Assembly: GCF_004363655.1 (NCBI RefSeq)
Contig: NZ_SNZH01000012.1
Span: forward strand, 1-64,000
DNA length: 64,000 bases
From: Tahibacter aquaticus
GTDB lineage: Bacteria > Pseudomonadota > Gammaproteobacteria > Xanthomonadales > Rhodanobacteraceae
Direction of reading: 5' to 3'
A program made the position numbers and the translations under genes. Every line of letters begins with the position of its first letter. Position 1 is the stretch's first letter. The notes beneath the pieces are model-generated. The model was not told the DNA's origin. It saw only the letters and a list, made by a program, of their open reading frames with translations, and did not search any database. This document shows, piece after piece, positions 8,866 to 18,873 of the stretch.

Positions 8866-9258
8866 TCACGCCGGTGCCGTTTCCCTGCGCTGCAGACTGC
8901 GCACCATCTCGACCAGGCGCAGCCAGCCTTCTTCTGTGCAGGGACAGTTGTCGCGAAAGCTCATGGTCGCCACGGGCTCGAAGTCTTCCCAGGGCAGATC
9001 CTCCCGCGCCAGCATGAGCCGGCAGAGGGAATTCTCGATCGGCGTACGGGTCAGCAGCTGGAAGACCTGCATCTGACGCGTATTGAGTCTCAGCGCAAGC
9101 GACAGTTTGTCGATCGTGGCCGCCGACGGCATGCCCTTGTCGCCTTTTTCCAGGCGCCACACATACGCGTGATCGAGGCCGCCCGACAGTCGCTCGATAT
9201 CGCGGTAGCTCTGCTGGTTCTTCTGCCGCATCTGCGCGATGAATCCCGCCAAGTCCAT
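8866..9258 (-). CDS. XRE-family helix-turn-helix regulator
   Basis: Chosen start ATG 9258 gives 130 residues; a longer in-frame version would need a TTG codon at 9321. Residues 1-60 form a lambda-repressor-like domain: MDLAGFIAQMRQKNQQSYRD, then a recognition-helix region GGLDHAYVWRLEKGDKGMPS, then SAATIDKLSLALRL. The C-terminal half (LLTRTPIENSLCRLMLAR and beyond) is not a domain I recognise, but it is typical in length for sensor-less XRE regulators. A GGGG stretch precedes the start. It reads in the same direction as the acylase-exporter-NRPS unit, 650 bases upstream, and is the nearest regulator to it. A role in controlling that unit is possible but only positional inference. Confidence 0.75.
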   Translation of the reverse strand: MDLAGFIAQMRQKNQQSYRDIERLSGGLDHAYVWRLEKGDKGMPSAATIDKLSLALRLNTRQMQVFQLLTRTPIENSLCRLMLAREDLPWEDFEPVATMSFRDNCPCTEEGWLRLVEMVRSLQRRETAPA

Positions 9259-9915
9259 TCCCACCCCGTGCAACGCCCAGGCCGGCGCAAAATCTGTCCA
9301 GGCCGTTGTCTGGACAGACAACGGCAGTGATCACTATTTGGATTGCCACCACCGATCCGCGTGACCGCGGCGATGTTGCCCGAGTGAACAACGCCACACC
9401 GGCAATTGTTTCCATCAGAGCTTAGTTCACTCGTAGCTGCACCGCGCCGCGGATCAGCGCAGCGTGAAATTCGCCGCAATTAATTTGCTTGACAATTCGA
9501 GGCCAGGAAACAATGCGCGCCAGTACTGAGGTTGCGCAGACTCGGCACGGGTATAGCAAGCTCAGCAGCAAAATTGCATGCCCCCGACGGACGTGAGCAG
9601 CGCGGCACTCCAGTTCGCAGGGTCCCCAACCAGCCGGGGCGGCGCGTTCGACCACCTGCTGCCGCAGCCGTGCGGCGTCTGCAGCCTGGTTCGTCGGCCG
9701 CAGTGCGCTCATGCCCGGCAGATGACGTTGGCTGAGGCCGGTACGCAGGAACGCTTGCGCGCACGACGGTGAAAGAACCAGCGCCGAACCGCGGTCCCTT
9801 GGTTCGAACCGCTGAACGGCATCGCATAGGGACGCGCGGAGACCTGGTTCCCCGCTGTACCGCACGATGCCGGACTCGCCCCTTTTGTTCCATGCCCCGT
9901 TTCCGGAGCCGTGCC
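9259..9915. other. 657-base region between the XRE regulator and the msr gene
   Basis: No gene is supported here. Open frames on both strands lack recognisable domains and show no ribosome sites. The palindrome GGTTCGAACC at about 9811-9820 resembles a tRNA T-arm, but no acceptor or anticodon arms can be folded around it. The stretch probably contains the divergent promoters of the regulator and the msr gene. Confidence 0.4.
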
Positions 9916-11262
9916 ATGCCCCTTGTTCGCCATCTCCGACGCGCTGTCCTGAGCGTGTTCGCCTGCCTTGCGCTGGCCGCCTGCATGGCCGAATCGTCAG
10001 CGACCTTGCCGGCGAAACTTCCGGCAGCCAGCGGACCGGTCGACACGATCGTCCTCGGCATGGGCTGTTTCTGGGGTGCCGAAAAACGCATGTCCGCCCT
10101 GGCTGGCGTGGTCGACGTCGAGAGCGGCTACGCCAACGGCAGCATTCCGGCGACCTACAAAGCAGTGCTTGAACACGAGCAGGCGCTACAGCGGGGCAAG
10201 GCGACCGGCAGGAATCACGCCGAAGTCATCAAGGTGTCGTTCGATACGGCACAGGTTACGCTCGAAGACGTGCTGATCCGCTTCTGGGAAAGCCACGATC
10301 CGACCCAGGGCGATCGCCAGGGCAACGACGTCGGCAGCAATTACCGCAGCGCGATCTACACCGATTCGGATGCGCAGCAAACCATCGCCCTGGCCACCCG
10401 GGATGCCTACCAGAAAGCGCTGGCGGCGCAGGGACTGGGGACGATATCCACCGAGATCGCGCCGCTGCAAACCTACGGCGCCGCCGAGGACTACCACCAG
10501 GACTATCTGCAGAAAAATCCGAACGGCTACTGCGGGCTCGGTGGAACGGGCGTCGTGTATCCGCGCCAGGCGGGCGCTGGCACCTCGCCGATGCCGGCGC
10601 ACCCGGTCGCGGTGGCCACCGCGCTGGACGCCAGCAGCCTCGACGCCAATCGCCAGCTGGTCGTGTTTGAATCCAATGAGTGTCCGTACTGCGAACAGTT
10701 CAAGCGCGACGTGCTCGATCACTGGAAGTCGCCGGTTCCTGTCGCACGCAGCCTGAGCCCGGATGCGCCGCAGGGATGGTCGTTGCAGAAAGCCGTATTC
10801 GCGACCCCTACCATCGTGCTGTTCGAGCACGGCAAGGAGGTATCGCGCTACACCGGTTACAGCGGCGAGCAGGAACGCTTCTGGAAATGGCTGGGCTTCC
10901 GCCTGCTCACGCCCGAACAGCAGAAGATCGCGTTCGAGCAAGGCACGGAGCGGCCGTTCACCGGTTCGAACCTGGACGAGAAACGCGCGGGCACGTTCGT
11001 CGACCCGGTGACCGGCGTGGCCCTGTTCCGCAGCGACAGCAAGTTCGACAGCGGGACGGGCTGGCCAAGTTTCTTCAACCCGCTGGAAGGCGCCGTCACG
11101 CTGCACGAAGACGAATCGGCCGGCATGAAGCGCGTTGAAGTTCGCAGCGCAAGCTCGGGGATCCACCTCGGCCACGTGTTCGATGACGGGCCGCCGCCAA
11201 CCTACAAACGCTACTGCATCAACGGCAACGTGTTGAAGTTCGTTCCTGACCCCGGCGCTTAG
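9916..11262 (+). CDS. msrAB: Lipoprotein methionine sulfoxide reductase: MsrA-thioredoxin-MsrB fusion
   Basis: 448 residues that repair oxidised methionine in envelope proteins. A lipoprotein signal ends in L-A-A-C (Cys23), so it is anchored outside the cytoplasm. The MsrA domain (about 42-212) carries the catalytic GCFWG at 50-54 (Cys51) and a resolving Cys206 in GYCGLG. A thioredoxin-like segment (about 240-330) has CPYC at 256-259 and a cis-Pro region ATPT. The MsrB domain (about 335-445) has GTGWPSF at 380-386 and catalytic Cys434 in KRYCING. The two CxxC zinc pairs of many MsrB proteins are absent (DPVT and SASS instead), so this is the zinc-free type. Known PilB-type fusions run thioredoxin-MsrA-MsrB; here the thioredoxin fold sits in the middle. 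ATG 9916 follows GGAG by seven bases; an in-frame ATG at 9892 is less likely. Confidence 0.92.
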   Translation: MPLVRHLRRAVLSVFACLALAACMAESSATLPAKLPAASGPVDTIVLGMGCFWGAEKRMSALAGVVDVESGYANGSIPATYKAVLEHEQALQRGKATGRNHAEVIKVSFDTAQVTLEDVLIRFWESHDPTQGDRQGNDVGSNYRSAIYTDSDAQQTIALATRDAYQKALAAQGLGTISTEIAPLQTYGAAEDYHQDYLQKNPNGYCGLGGTGVVYPRQAGAGTSPMPAHPVAVATALDASSLDANRQLVVFESNECPYCEQFKRDVLDHWKSPVPVARSLSPDAPQGWSLQKAVFATPTIVLFEHGKEVSRYTGYSGEQERFWKWLGFRLLTPEQQKIAFEQGTERPFTGSNLDEKRAGTFVDPVTGVALFRSDSKFDSGTGWPSFFNPLEGAVTLHEDESAGMKRVEVRSASSGIHLGHVFDDGPPPTYKRYCINGNVLKFVPDPGA

Positions 11263-11279
11263 TTAATAGAAATTTATAT

Positions 11280-11564
11280 TCACTTGTTTTTATGACAGCA
11301 GAAACGAAGCAAGGCATGGCGAGCGCGTTGAGCCGAGCGCCAGCGCTCGGTTCGCTCGCCAGCAACAGTGCGCGCACGCTTCGGGCTGTGGGAATGCTGT
11401 GTCATTGAACGCATTTTTGCAGCCACCCAATCGCCCATGCTTTGGTCTACGTTGACGGCAAAAATACGGCGATAGGCTTCATTGCAGCGGATGAAACAAC
11501 CGTCATCCTCGGAAGCCACCGCTGCGGAATCGACGGCCGGCCAGTCTTCGCAGGATGACGTCAA
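11280..11564 (-). pseudogene. Possible remnant with a PAS-like stretch
   Basis: Immediately downstream of guaA on the same strand lies a 94-codon frame that can only start at TTG. About 40 residues read D-D-G-C-F-I-R-C-N-E-A-Y-R-R-I-F followed by V-N-V-D-Q-S-M-G, which resembles the start of a PAS sensor domain. After that the reading becomes Arg-rich noise. No complete domain, ribosome site or start is present. It may be the decayed tail of a sensory protein or chance similarity. Confidence 0.22.
11318..11360. repeat. Imperfect long hairpin between msr and guaA
   Basis: GGCGAGCG (11318-11325) pairs with CGCTCGCC (11353-11360), and inside it CCGAGCG (11333-11339) pairs with CGCTCGG (11344-11350), leaving an asymmetric internal loop. 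It lies between the convergent ends of msr and guaA and could stop transcription from either side, although no T-run follows. Confidence 0.4.
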
Positions 11565-11565
11565 A

Positions 11566-13212
11566 TCACTCCCACTCGATCGTCGCCGGCGGCTTGCCGC
11601 TGATGTCGTAGACCACGCGCGACACGCCGCGCAGTTCGTTGATGATGCGGTTGGAGACGGTGCCGAGGAAATCGTAGGGCAGATGCGCCCAGTGCGCGGT
11701 CATGAAGTCGATGGTCTCCACGGCACGCAGGGCAATCACCCATTCGTAGGCGCGCGCGTCGCCGACCACGCCGACGGATTTGACCGGCAGGAAGACGGCG
11801 AAGGCCTGGCTGGTCTTGTCGTACAGATTATGCGCGCGCAGTTCCTCGATGAAGATGTGATCGGCACGTTGCAACAATTCCACATAGTCAGGCTTTACTT
11901 CGCCGAGTATGCGCACGCCCAGGCCCGGGCCTGGGAACGGATGACGGTACACCATGGCGCGCGGCAGGCCGAGTTCCACGCCGAGGCGACGCACTTCGTC
12001 CTTGAACAGCTCGCGCAGCGGTTCGACCAGGCCGAGTTTCATGTGCTCGGGCAGGCCGCCGACGTTGTGGTGGCTTTTGATCACGTGGGCCTTGCCGGTC
12101 TTGGAGCCGGCGGACTCGATCACGTCGGGATAGATGGTGCCCTGGGCCAGCCATTTCACGTCGCTGAGCTTGGCGGATTCTTCCTCGAAGATCTCGACGA
12201 ACAGGCGACCGATGATCTTGCGCTTGGCCTCGGGGTCGTGCAAGCCGGCCAGGGCGGCGAAGTAGCGCTCGGCCGCGTTGACGCGGATCACGTTGACGCC
12301 CATGTGCTCGGCCATGGTTGCCATGACCTGGTCGCCTTCGCGCCAGCGCAGCAGGCCGGTATCGACGAATACGCAGACCAGCTGATCGCCGATGGCGCGC
12401 TTGAGCAGTGCAGCGACGACCGAGGAATCCACGCCGCCGGACAGGCCCAGCAATACCTTGTCGGAACCGACCTGGGCGCGCACGCGCGCGGCGGCGTCTT
12501 CGATGATGTTGGCCGCCGTCCACAAAGTAGCGCAGCCGGCAATATCCACAACGAAGCGGCGCAGCAGTTCGGCACCCTGCTTGGTATGGGTGACTTCCGG
12601 ATGGAACTGCACGCCGTAATAGCGGCGTGTTTCGTCGGCCATGGCTGCGTACTGCAGCGATTCGGTCGCGCCGACTGCGGCAAAGCCCGATGGCAGTTCG
12701 ACCACGCGGTCGCCGTGCGACATCCATACGTCCAGCGCAACGACACGTACAGCGTCTTCGTCGACGGCAGCGACCGCGCCCTGCACCCCCATCCAGGATT
12801 CGCCTTCGCCGTAGGCCGGCAGCTTGCCGTCGTCGCCGGAAAGGCCGCGGAACAAGCTGCAGGAGAGATCGGCCTTGACCTGGGCATAGCCGAATTCACG
12901 GTGATGCCCGCTTTCCACCTTGCCACCCAGCTGTTCGGCCAGGGTCTGCATGCCATAGCAGATGCCGAGCACGGGCACCCCCAGCTCGAACACGGCCTGC
13001 GGCGCGCGCGGCGAGTTGGCTTCGGTCACCGACTCGGGGCCGCCGGACAGAATGACCGCACGCGGCGCGAAGGCCGGAATATCGGCGGCATCGTGGTCCC
13101 AGGCCCAGATTTCGCAGTAGACGCCGAATTCGCGGATGCGCCGCGCAATCAGCTGGGTGTACTGGGCGCCGAAATCGAGGATCAGGATCTTGTCGTTGTG
13201 GATGTTCTGCAT
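11566..13212 (-). CDS. guaA: GMP synthase (glutamine-hydrolysing)
   Basis: 548 residues. Converts XMP to GMP using glutamine and ATP, the last step of guanine nucleotide synthesis, in the cytoplasm. The N-terminal half is a class I glutamine amidotransferase: [18 protein letters not shown] at the start, nucleophile Cys in [15 protein letters not shown], and the His/Glu pair in FHPEVTHT. The ATP-pyrophosphatase half has the P-loop [11 protein letters not shown]. The end KPPATIEWE is the invariant GuaA C-terminus. It is slightly longer than the roughly 525-residue E. coli enzyme because of a few extra N-terminal residues; start ATG 13212 is the first before the conserved I-L-I-L-D-F-G. It follows guaB by 80 bases that contain a terminator-like hairpin, so it may have its own promoter or depend on readthrough. 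Confidence 0.97.
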   Translation of the reverse strand: MQNIHNDKILILDFGAQYTQLIARRIREFGVYCEIWAWDHDAADIPAFAPRAVILSGGPESVTEANSPRAPQAVFELGVPVLGICYGMQTLAEQLGGKVESGHHREFGYAQVKADLSCSLFRGLSGDDGKLPAYGEGESWMGVQGAVAAVDEDAVRVVALDVWMSHGDRVVELPSGFAAVGATESLQYAAMADETRRYYGVQFHPEVTHTKQGAELLRRFVVDIAGCATLWTAANIIEDAAARVRAQVGSDKVLLGLSGGVDSSVVAALLKRAIGDQLVCVFVDTGLLRWREGDQVMATMAEHMGVNVIRVNAAERYFAALAGLHDPEAKRKIIGRLFVEIFEEESAKLSDVKWLAQGTIYPDVIESAGSKTGKAHVIKSHHNVGGLPEHMKLGLVEPLRELFKDEVRRLGVELGLPRAMVYRHPFPGPGLGVRILGEVKPDYVELLQRADHIFIEELRAHNLYDKTSQAFAVFLPVKSVGVVGDARAYEWVIALRAVETIDFMTAHWAHLPYDFLGTVSNRIINELRGVSRVVYDISGKPPATIEWE

Positions 13213-13255
13213 GTTCAGGGCTGTTCCTGGCGTTGATCGCCGCACGCGGAGTGCA

Positions 13256-13283
13256 GGAAAAATTTGGGGACCCGCAGGTCCCC
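13256..13283 (-). terminator. Rho-independent terminator/attenuator between guaB and guaA
   Basis: On the minus strand GGGGACC, a TGCG loop and GGTCCCC (13266-13283) are followed directly by AAATTTTT. This is a seven-pair GC-rich stem plus a T-tract, placed just after the guaB stop and before the guaA start. Confidence 0.75.
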
Positions 13284-13292
13284 AGTATTCGT

Positions 13293-14805
<1,513 letters not shown>

Positions 14806-14892
14806 ATAACCGAAGCATTGGCCGTGCCGAGTGCGGGGGAAGTGGCTCCTGCGGCGTCCGGTTCAAGGGGCGGGCCTCAGCACAGGCACGAT

Positions 14893-15519
14893 CTAGCTTT
14901 TTTCCGCCTGCGCCGCCTTGCGCAGGCTGTATGCCGTGGCGCGGGAAATACCGAGGATGGCGGCCATCTGTTCGACGGATTTGCGCGCTTCGAAAGCGCC
15001 CTGCTCGTCCAGGTGGCGTACCAGGGCCAGGCGCTGTTCGGCGTTGAGGGTTTCGACGGTGAGGCCGTGGTTTCTGATCCAGTCGTGGGTCAGCTGGTTG
15101 ATGCGTTCGCGCCAGTTGCGCGAGAACAGTTCCGAGGGCTGCTGCTGCGGAATGCTGGCGAGCTGCAGGATGGGATCGAAGGCGGAAATATCGAAGTTGA
15201 TGCACATCAGCATCGGCGAATCGCGATCGTCCAGCAGCGATACGCTGACGCATTTGAGGCGCTTGCCGTTCCAGTTGACCTTCTCGTACGGGCCATAGGG
15301 CGCGGAGTCGCGCTGGCGCGCGGGCAGCGAACGCAATAGCGAAGGGTCGCCTACCTTGCGCTTGGAAATGGGGTTCCAGATGGCGGCGATCTGGTCGCGC
15401 TCCACGTCGTGCAGCACCACCTCGGCAAAGGGGTGCAGCAGGTGCGAAACCCCCTCTGCCATCGCCAGCACCTGGGGGGCGATGACGAGATCCTTGGGTT
15501 TTGACTTTTTGTCTGACAT
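14893..15519 (-). CDS. YheO/DauR-type PAS-domain transcriptional regulator
   Basis: 208 residues, the usual size of the YheO-like PAS plus HTH family. The N-terminal two thirds ([20 protein letters not shown], then [20 protein letters not shown] and MCINFDIS) match the YheO PAS-like ligand domain. The C-terminus has an [24 protein letters not shown] (about 182-202). Characterised members such as Pseudomonas DauR respond to amino acids and regulate amino-acid catabolism. Only 39 bases separate its start from the divergent amidohydrolase gene at 15559, so it is a good candidate for that gene's regulator (inference). Confidence 0.85.
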   Translation of the reverse strand: MSDKKSKPKDLVIAPQVLAMAEGVSHLLHPFAEVVLHDVERDQIAAIWNPISKRKVGDPSLLRSLPARQRDSAPYGPYEKVNWNGKRLKCVSVSLLDDRDSPMLMCINFDISAFDPILQLASIPQQQPSELFSRNWRERINQLTHDWIRNHGLTVETLNAEQRLALVRHLDEQGAFEARKSVEQMAAILGISRATAYSLRKAAQAEKS

Positions 15520-15558
15520 GGATATACAGTCTAAATCAGGTCATCACAGGGTACCCAC
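15520..15558. promoter_or_regulatory. Very short divergent regulator/amidohydrolase intergenic region
   Basis: Only 39 bases lie between the YheO-like start (15519, minus) and the GTG of the amidohydrolase (15559, plus). It contains the ribosome-binding stretches for both and a moderately AT-rich core. Promoters for both directions must overlap each other and probably the coding ends. Confidence 0.4.
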
Positions 15559-17583
15559 GTGCACTCATTGCGGACAACACAATCCATGGCTTTGGCGGCG
15601 TTGGGCGCCTGCGCATTGCTGTTCATGCCGCTGCTGGCCGGCGCGCAGACCATCGAATACACGGTGCTGACGCTGGGCAAGCCCTCGGGCGCCGAAGTGG
15701 TCAACCATGCCAAGGACAAGTCGACCAGCACTTACACGTTCAATGACCGCGGCCGCGGCCCGGAACTGAAGTCGAGCTGGCGCGTGGACAGCAACGGCAT
15801 GCCGCTGCAACTGCAGATCAGCGGCAAGAGCTATATGAAAACGCCGCTGAGCGAGACATTTGCGCGCAGTGACGCGGGCGTGGGCTCGTGGACGGCGGGC
15901 GGCAAGAAGACCACGGCGGCCGCGCCAGGCGGTTTCTATCTGCCGCTGGATGCGCCGCCGTCGTACCAGGCACTGCTGGCGACAGCCTTGCTCAGGGCGC
16001 CGGGCAATTCCCTGCCGCTGCTGCCGGTAGGCACGGCGACAGCGCGGGAAGTGGCGCGCGAGCAGGTCAAGCTGTCCTCCGGCGAGAGCATGACGGTAAG
16101 GGCAATACAGATCTCGGGGATGAGTTACGAACCCACCGTGGTCTGGCTCGACGACAGCAACCGCCTTTTTGCCGATGTCAGCGGCTGGTTTTCAGTGGTG
16201 CGCAAGACAGCAACGAGCGAAGTGGACCGCCTGCTCGGCATTGAGGAGGCGATCGCACGCACATATCGCGAGGATCTGGCCAAAAGCCTCAGCGACATCC
16301 CGGCCGGACCGTTGCTGATCAGGAACAGCCGCCTGTTCGATCCGCGCACGCGGCAGGCCACGGCAGGCACCAGCGTGCTGGTGATCGGCAAGCGCATCGC
16401 AGCGGTAGGGCCCGACGGCAAGGTCCATGTACCGGAAGGCGTACGAACCATCGACGCGGGCCAGCGTTTCCTGATGCCAGGGCTGTGGGACAACCACGTT
16501 CATATCACCGGCGTCGATACCATCCTCAACCTGGCCTCGGGCATCACTTCGGTGCGTGACCTGGCCAACGACGAGCAGGTGCTGCCGGAGCTGGAGAAGC
16601 GTATCGACGCGGGCACCGAGCTGGGTCCGCGCATCGTGCGGGCCGGCTTCATCGATGCGGAAGGTCCGTTCTCCGGACCTACGCGGGCGCGCATCAAGAC
16701 ACAGGCCGACGCGGAACGCTGGATAGACTGGTACGCGCAGAATGGCTACCGGCAGATCAAGGTGTATTCGTCGATGGACCCGGCCATGATCGCGCCGCTG
16801 GCGAATTTCGCCCACGCGCGCGCGCTGCGCCTGTCCGGCCATGTGCCGGCCTTCATGACGGCGCAGCAGTTCGTCGAGGCCGGTGCCGACGAAATCCAGC
16901 ACCTGAATTTCATCTTCCTCAATTTCCTCGCCAAGGAAGCGGCGGATACGCGCGGCCCGACCCGATTCACTGCCGTGGGCCGGCATGCCATGGACATCGA
17001 TCCGGCCGATCCCCGTGTGAAGCAGTTCATCGATTTCCTAGTGGCGCGGCAGACCGTGCTCGATCCGACCATCAACATTTTCGAAGACATGTTCGAAGGT
17101 GCGCCGGACCGCATATCGCCGGGATACGAGAACATTGTCGGCCGGCTGCCGCCGGTGGTGGCCCGCAACATGGTCGGCGGCGAGGTCACGTCGACACCCG
17201 AAGACAAGCCGCGCTATGCCCAGGCCATGCCCGCGCTGAAGCGCATGCTGAAGGCACTGCACGAGGCCGGCGTTGCGATGGTTCCCGGCAGCGATTCGCC
17301 TTCCGGCTTCGGCCTGCTGCGCGAACTGGAAGTGTGGTCGGCCGCGGGCATATCGAATGCCGATGTGTTGCGCGCCGCTACGCTGACCTCGGCCCAGGTC
17401 AACCGCCGCGCGTCCGACGTCGGCGTCGTCGCGCCGGGCATGCTGGCCGATTTCATCCTGGTCGACGGCGATCCGCTGCAGAACATCTCGGACCTGCACA
17501 AAGTCCGCACGATTGTAAAAGATGGCGTTCTGTACGACGCTGCAAAACTCTATGCCGCGGTCGGTGTACAGCCGGCGCCGTAA
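15559..17583 (+). CDS. Exported metal-dependent amidohydrolase with an extra N-terminal domain
   Basis: 674 residues starting at GTG 15559 (AGGG upstream); ATG 15586 is an alternative without a ribosome site. A signal peptide covers about residues 1-30 and ends ...LLAGAQ. Residues 31-245 form a beta-rich domain I do not recognise. From about 250 it is an imidazolonepropionase/prolidase-type amidohydrolase: GPLLIRNSRLFDP opening, metal motif HVH at 313-315, Lys401 in IKVYSS, His428 in SGHVP, His448 in EIQHLNF, Asp579 in PGSDSP, and the closing PGMLADFILVDGDPL. So all usual metal ligands are present. It probably hydrolyses an amide or peptide-like compound in the periplasm; the substrate is unknown. 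A Tat-exported dipeptidase homologue follows 34 bases later, and a YheO-type regulator is divergent, suggesting a small peptide/amide-degrading unit. Confidence 0.85.
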   Translation: MHSLRTTQSMALAALGACALLFMPLLAGAQTIEYTVLTLGKPSGAEVVNHAKDKSTSTYTFNDRGRGPELKSSWRVDSNGMPLQLQISGKSYMKTPLSETFARSDAGVGSWTAGGKKTTAAAPGGFYLPLDAPPSYQALLATALLRAPGNSLPLLPVGTATAREVAREQVKLSSGESMTVRAIQISGMSYEPTVVWLDDSNRLFADVSGWFSVVRKTATSEVDRLLGIEEAIARTYREDLAKSLSDIPAGPLLIRNSRLFDPRTRQATAGTSVLVIGKRIAAVGPDGKVHVPEGVRTIDAGQRFLMPGLWDNHVHITGVDTILNLASGITSVRDLANDEQVLPELEKRIDAGTELGPRIVRAGFIDAEGPFSGPTRARIKTQADAERWIDWYAQNGYRQIKVYSSMDPAMIAPLANFAHARALRLSGHVPAFMTAQQFVEAGADEIQHLNFIFLNFLAKEAADTRGPTRFTAVGRHAMDIDPADPRVKQFIDFLVARQTVLDPTINIFEDMFEGAPDRISPGYENIVGRLPPVVARNMVGGEVTSTPEDKPRYAQAMPALKRMLKALHEAGVAMVPGSDSPSGFGLLRELEVWSAAGISNADVLRAATLTSAQVNRRASDVGVVAPGMLADFILVDGDPLQNISDLHKVRTIVKDGVLYDAAKLYAAVGVQPAP

Positions 17584-17617
17584 CTTTTTCCACCCCTACC
17601 GAAAAGGCTATCGCAGC

Positions 17618-18760
17618 ATGGCAAGCCGGCGTGAATTCCTGTCTACCAGTGGCCTGTCCGTCATTGCAGCACTCGGTGCCGGCGCCGCGACAGCGGCGGC
17701 GCAGAACCCCGGCAAGAAGCGCGACGGCGCGGCGGCGACGGCACCGTTGTGGATAGACGGTCTGGCCGTTCCCGGCGGCATCGATCCCGAGAAGGGGCCG
17801 GGACCGCTGACCCCGCAGCACCTGCTCGACCTGCGCAATTCCGGGCTGACGGCGGTCAATGTCACCGTCAGCGATGTCGGCAACGCAGCGGACGCGTTCG
17901 AGACGACGCTGTTCGGCATTGCAGACCAGGAACGCGAGATTGCGCAGCATCCGGCGCAGCTGCTGAAAATCCGCTCTGCCGCCGACCTGCAGCTGGCACG
18001 GGAAAAGCAGATGCTGGGACTGATCTACGGCTTCCAGGACAGCAGCCCTATCGGCTACGACCTGAAGCGGCTGGCGATGTTCCAGGGGCTGGGCGTTCGC
18101 ATCGTCCAGCTGACCTACAACAACCGTAATCTGTGCGGCGACGGCTGCCTGGAGCCCTCGGACGGTGGCGTCAGCCGCTTCGGCCTGGAGGTGATCGACG
18201 AACTGGCCCGGCTGAAGATCGTGCTGGACCTGAGCCACGCCTCGCCGCGCACGATGGAACAGGCCATCGCGCGGTGCAAGAACCCGGCTCTGATCTCGCA
18301 TACGGCCTGCCGCGATCTGGTCGACCGGCCGCGCAATACCTATGACCGCGTGCTGCGCCAGCTGGCCGACAAGGGCGGCGTGGCGGGCATCTACTTCATG
18401 CCCTTCCTGCGCGAAAGCGGCCAGCCCACAGGCGAGGATCTGCTGCGCCATATCGAACATGCGCTCAAGGTCTGCGGCGAAGACCATGTATCCATCGGCA
18501 CGGATGGATTCGTTTCACCGCCGCTGCTCGACGATGCGTATCGCAAGGCACATCGCGAGTTTGTCGAAAGCCGGCGCAAGAAAGGCATTTTCTCGGCGGG
18601 CGAAGATGCGGAAGTGCTCAACCTGGTGCCGGAATACAACCGCGTGGACCGCTTCCACCATCTGGCGGAACAACTGCAACAGCGCGGCTACGCGGCCGCG
18701 CGCATCGACAAGATCCTCGGCCTCAATCTGGCGCGGGTGATGGGCGAAGTCTGGGGCTGA
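17618..18760 (+). CDS. Tat-exported M19 (membrane dipeptidase) homologue with altered metal site
   Basis: 380 residues. N-terminus MASRREFLSTSGLSVIAALG is a twin-arginine signal (S-R-R-E-F-L) with Ala-rich cleavage region. The fold is that of renal/membrane dipeptidases: DLSHASPRTMEQAI (His207), ISHTACRDLVDRPRN (His228) and GTDGF (Asp296) match the C-terminal metal and substrate positions. However, the N-terminal HxD zinc pair expected in D-G-H-N-D-L is replaced by IDGLAVPGG (46-54), and the bridging Glu of G-I-E-G is Gln in GFQDSSPIG (138-146). It may therefore be a mononuclear, altered-specificity or inactive relative. Start ATG 17618 places the Tat motif at the N-terminus. It probably forms an operon with the preceding amidohydrolase (34-base gap). 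Confidence 0.82.
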   Translation: MASRREFLSTSGLSVIAALGAGAATAAAQNPGKKRDGAAATAPLWIDGLAVPGGIDPEKGPGPLTPQHLLDLRNSGLTAVNVTVSDVGNAADAFETTLFGIADQEREIAQHPAQLLKIRSAADLQLAREKQMLGLIYGFQDSSPIGYDLKRLAMFQGLGVRIVQLTYNNRNLCGDGCLEPSDGGVSRFGLEVIDELARLKIVLDLSHASPRTMEQAIARCKNPALISHTACRDLVDRPRNTYDRVLRQLADKGGVAGIYFMPFLRESGQPTGEDLLRHIEHALKVCGEDHVSIGTDGFVSPPLLDDAYRKAHREFVESRRKKGIFSAGEDAEVLNLVPEYNRVDRFHHLAEQLQQRGYAAARIDKILGLNLARVMGEVWG

Positions 18761-18808
18761 CGGCGCATCGCCAGGCGCTCCAGCGGCAGCGACGCTTGCT
18801 GCAAATCC

Positions 18809-18842
18809 CGGCGTAAACCCGCCAGTACGCGGGTTTACGCCG
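18809..18842. terminator. Perfect 14-bp hairpin between convergent dipeptidase and dctM genes
   Basis: CGGCGTAAACCCGC (18809-18822) and GCGGGTTTACGCCG (18829-18842) are exact reverse complements around a CAGTAC loop. It sits between two converging gene ends, so it probably works as a bidirectional terminator or RNA-stabilising stem. No T-run follows on either strand. Confidence 0.55.
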
Positions 18843-18873
18843 TATCACCGCGCCCGCAAGACGACGCCAGGCC

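Noticed and set aside
9811-9820. GGTTCGAACC as a tRNA T-arm
   Set aside because: No acceptor stem, D-arm or anticodon arm can be placed around it.
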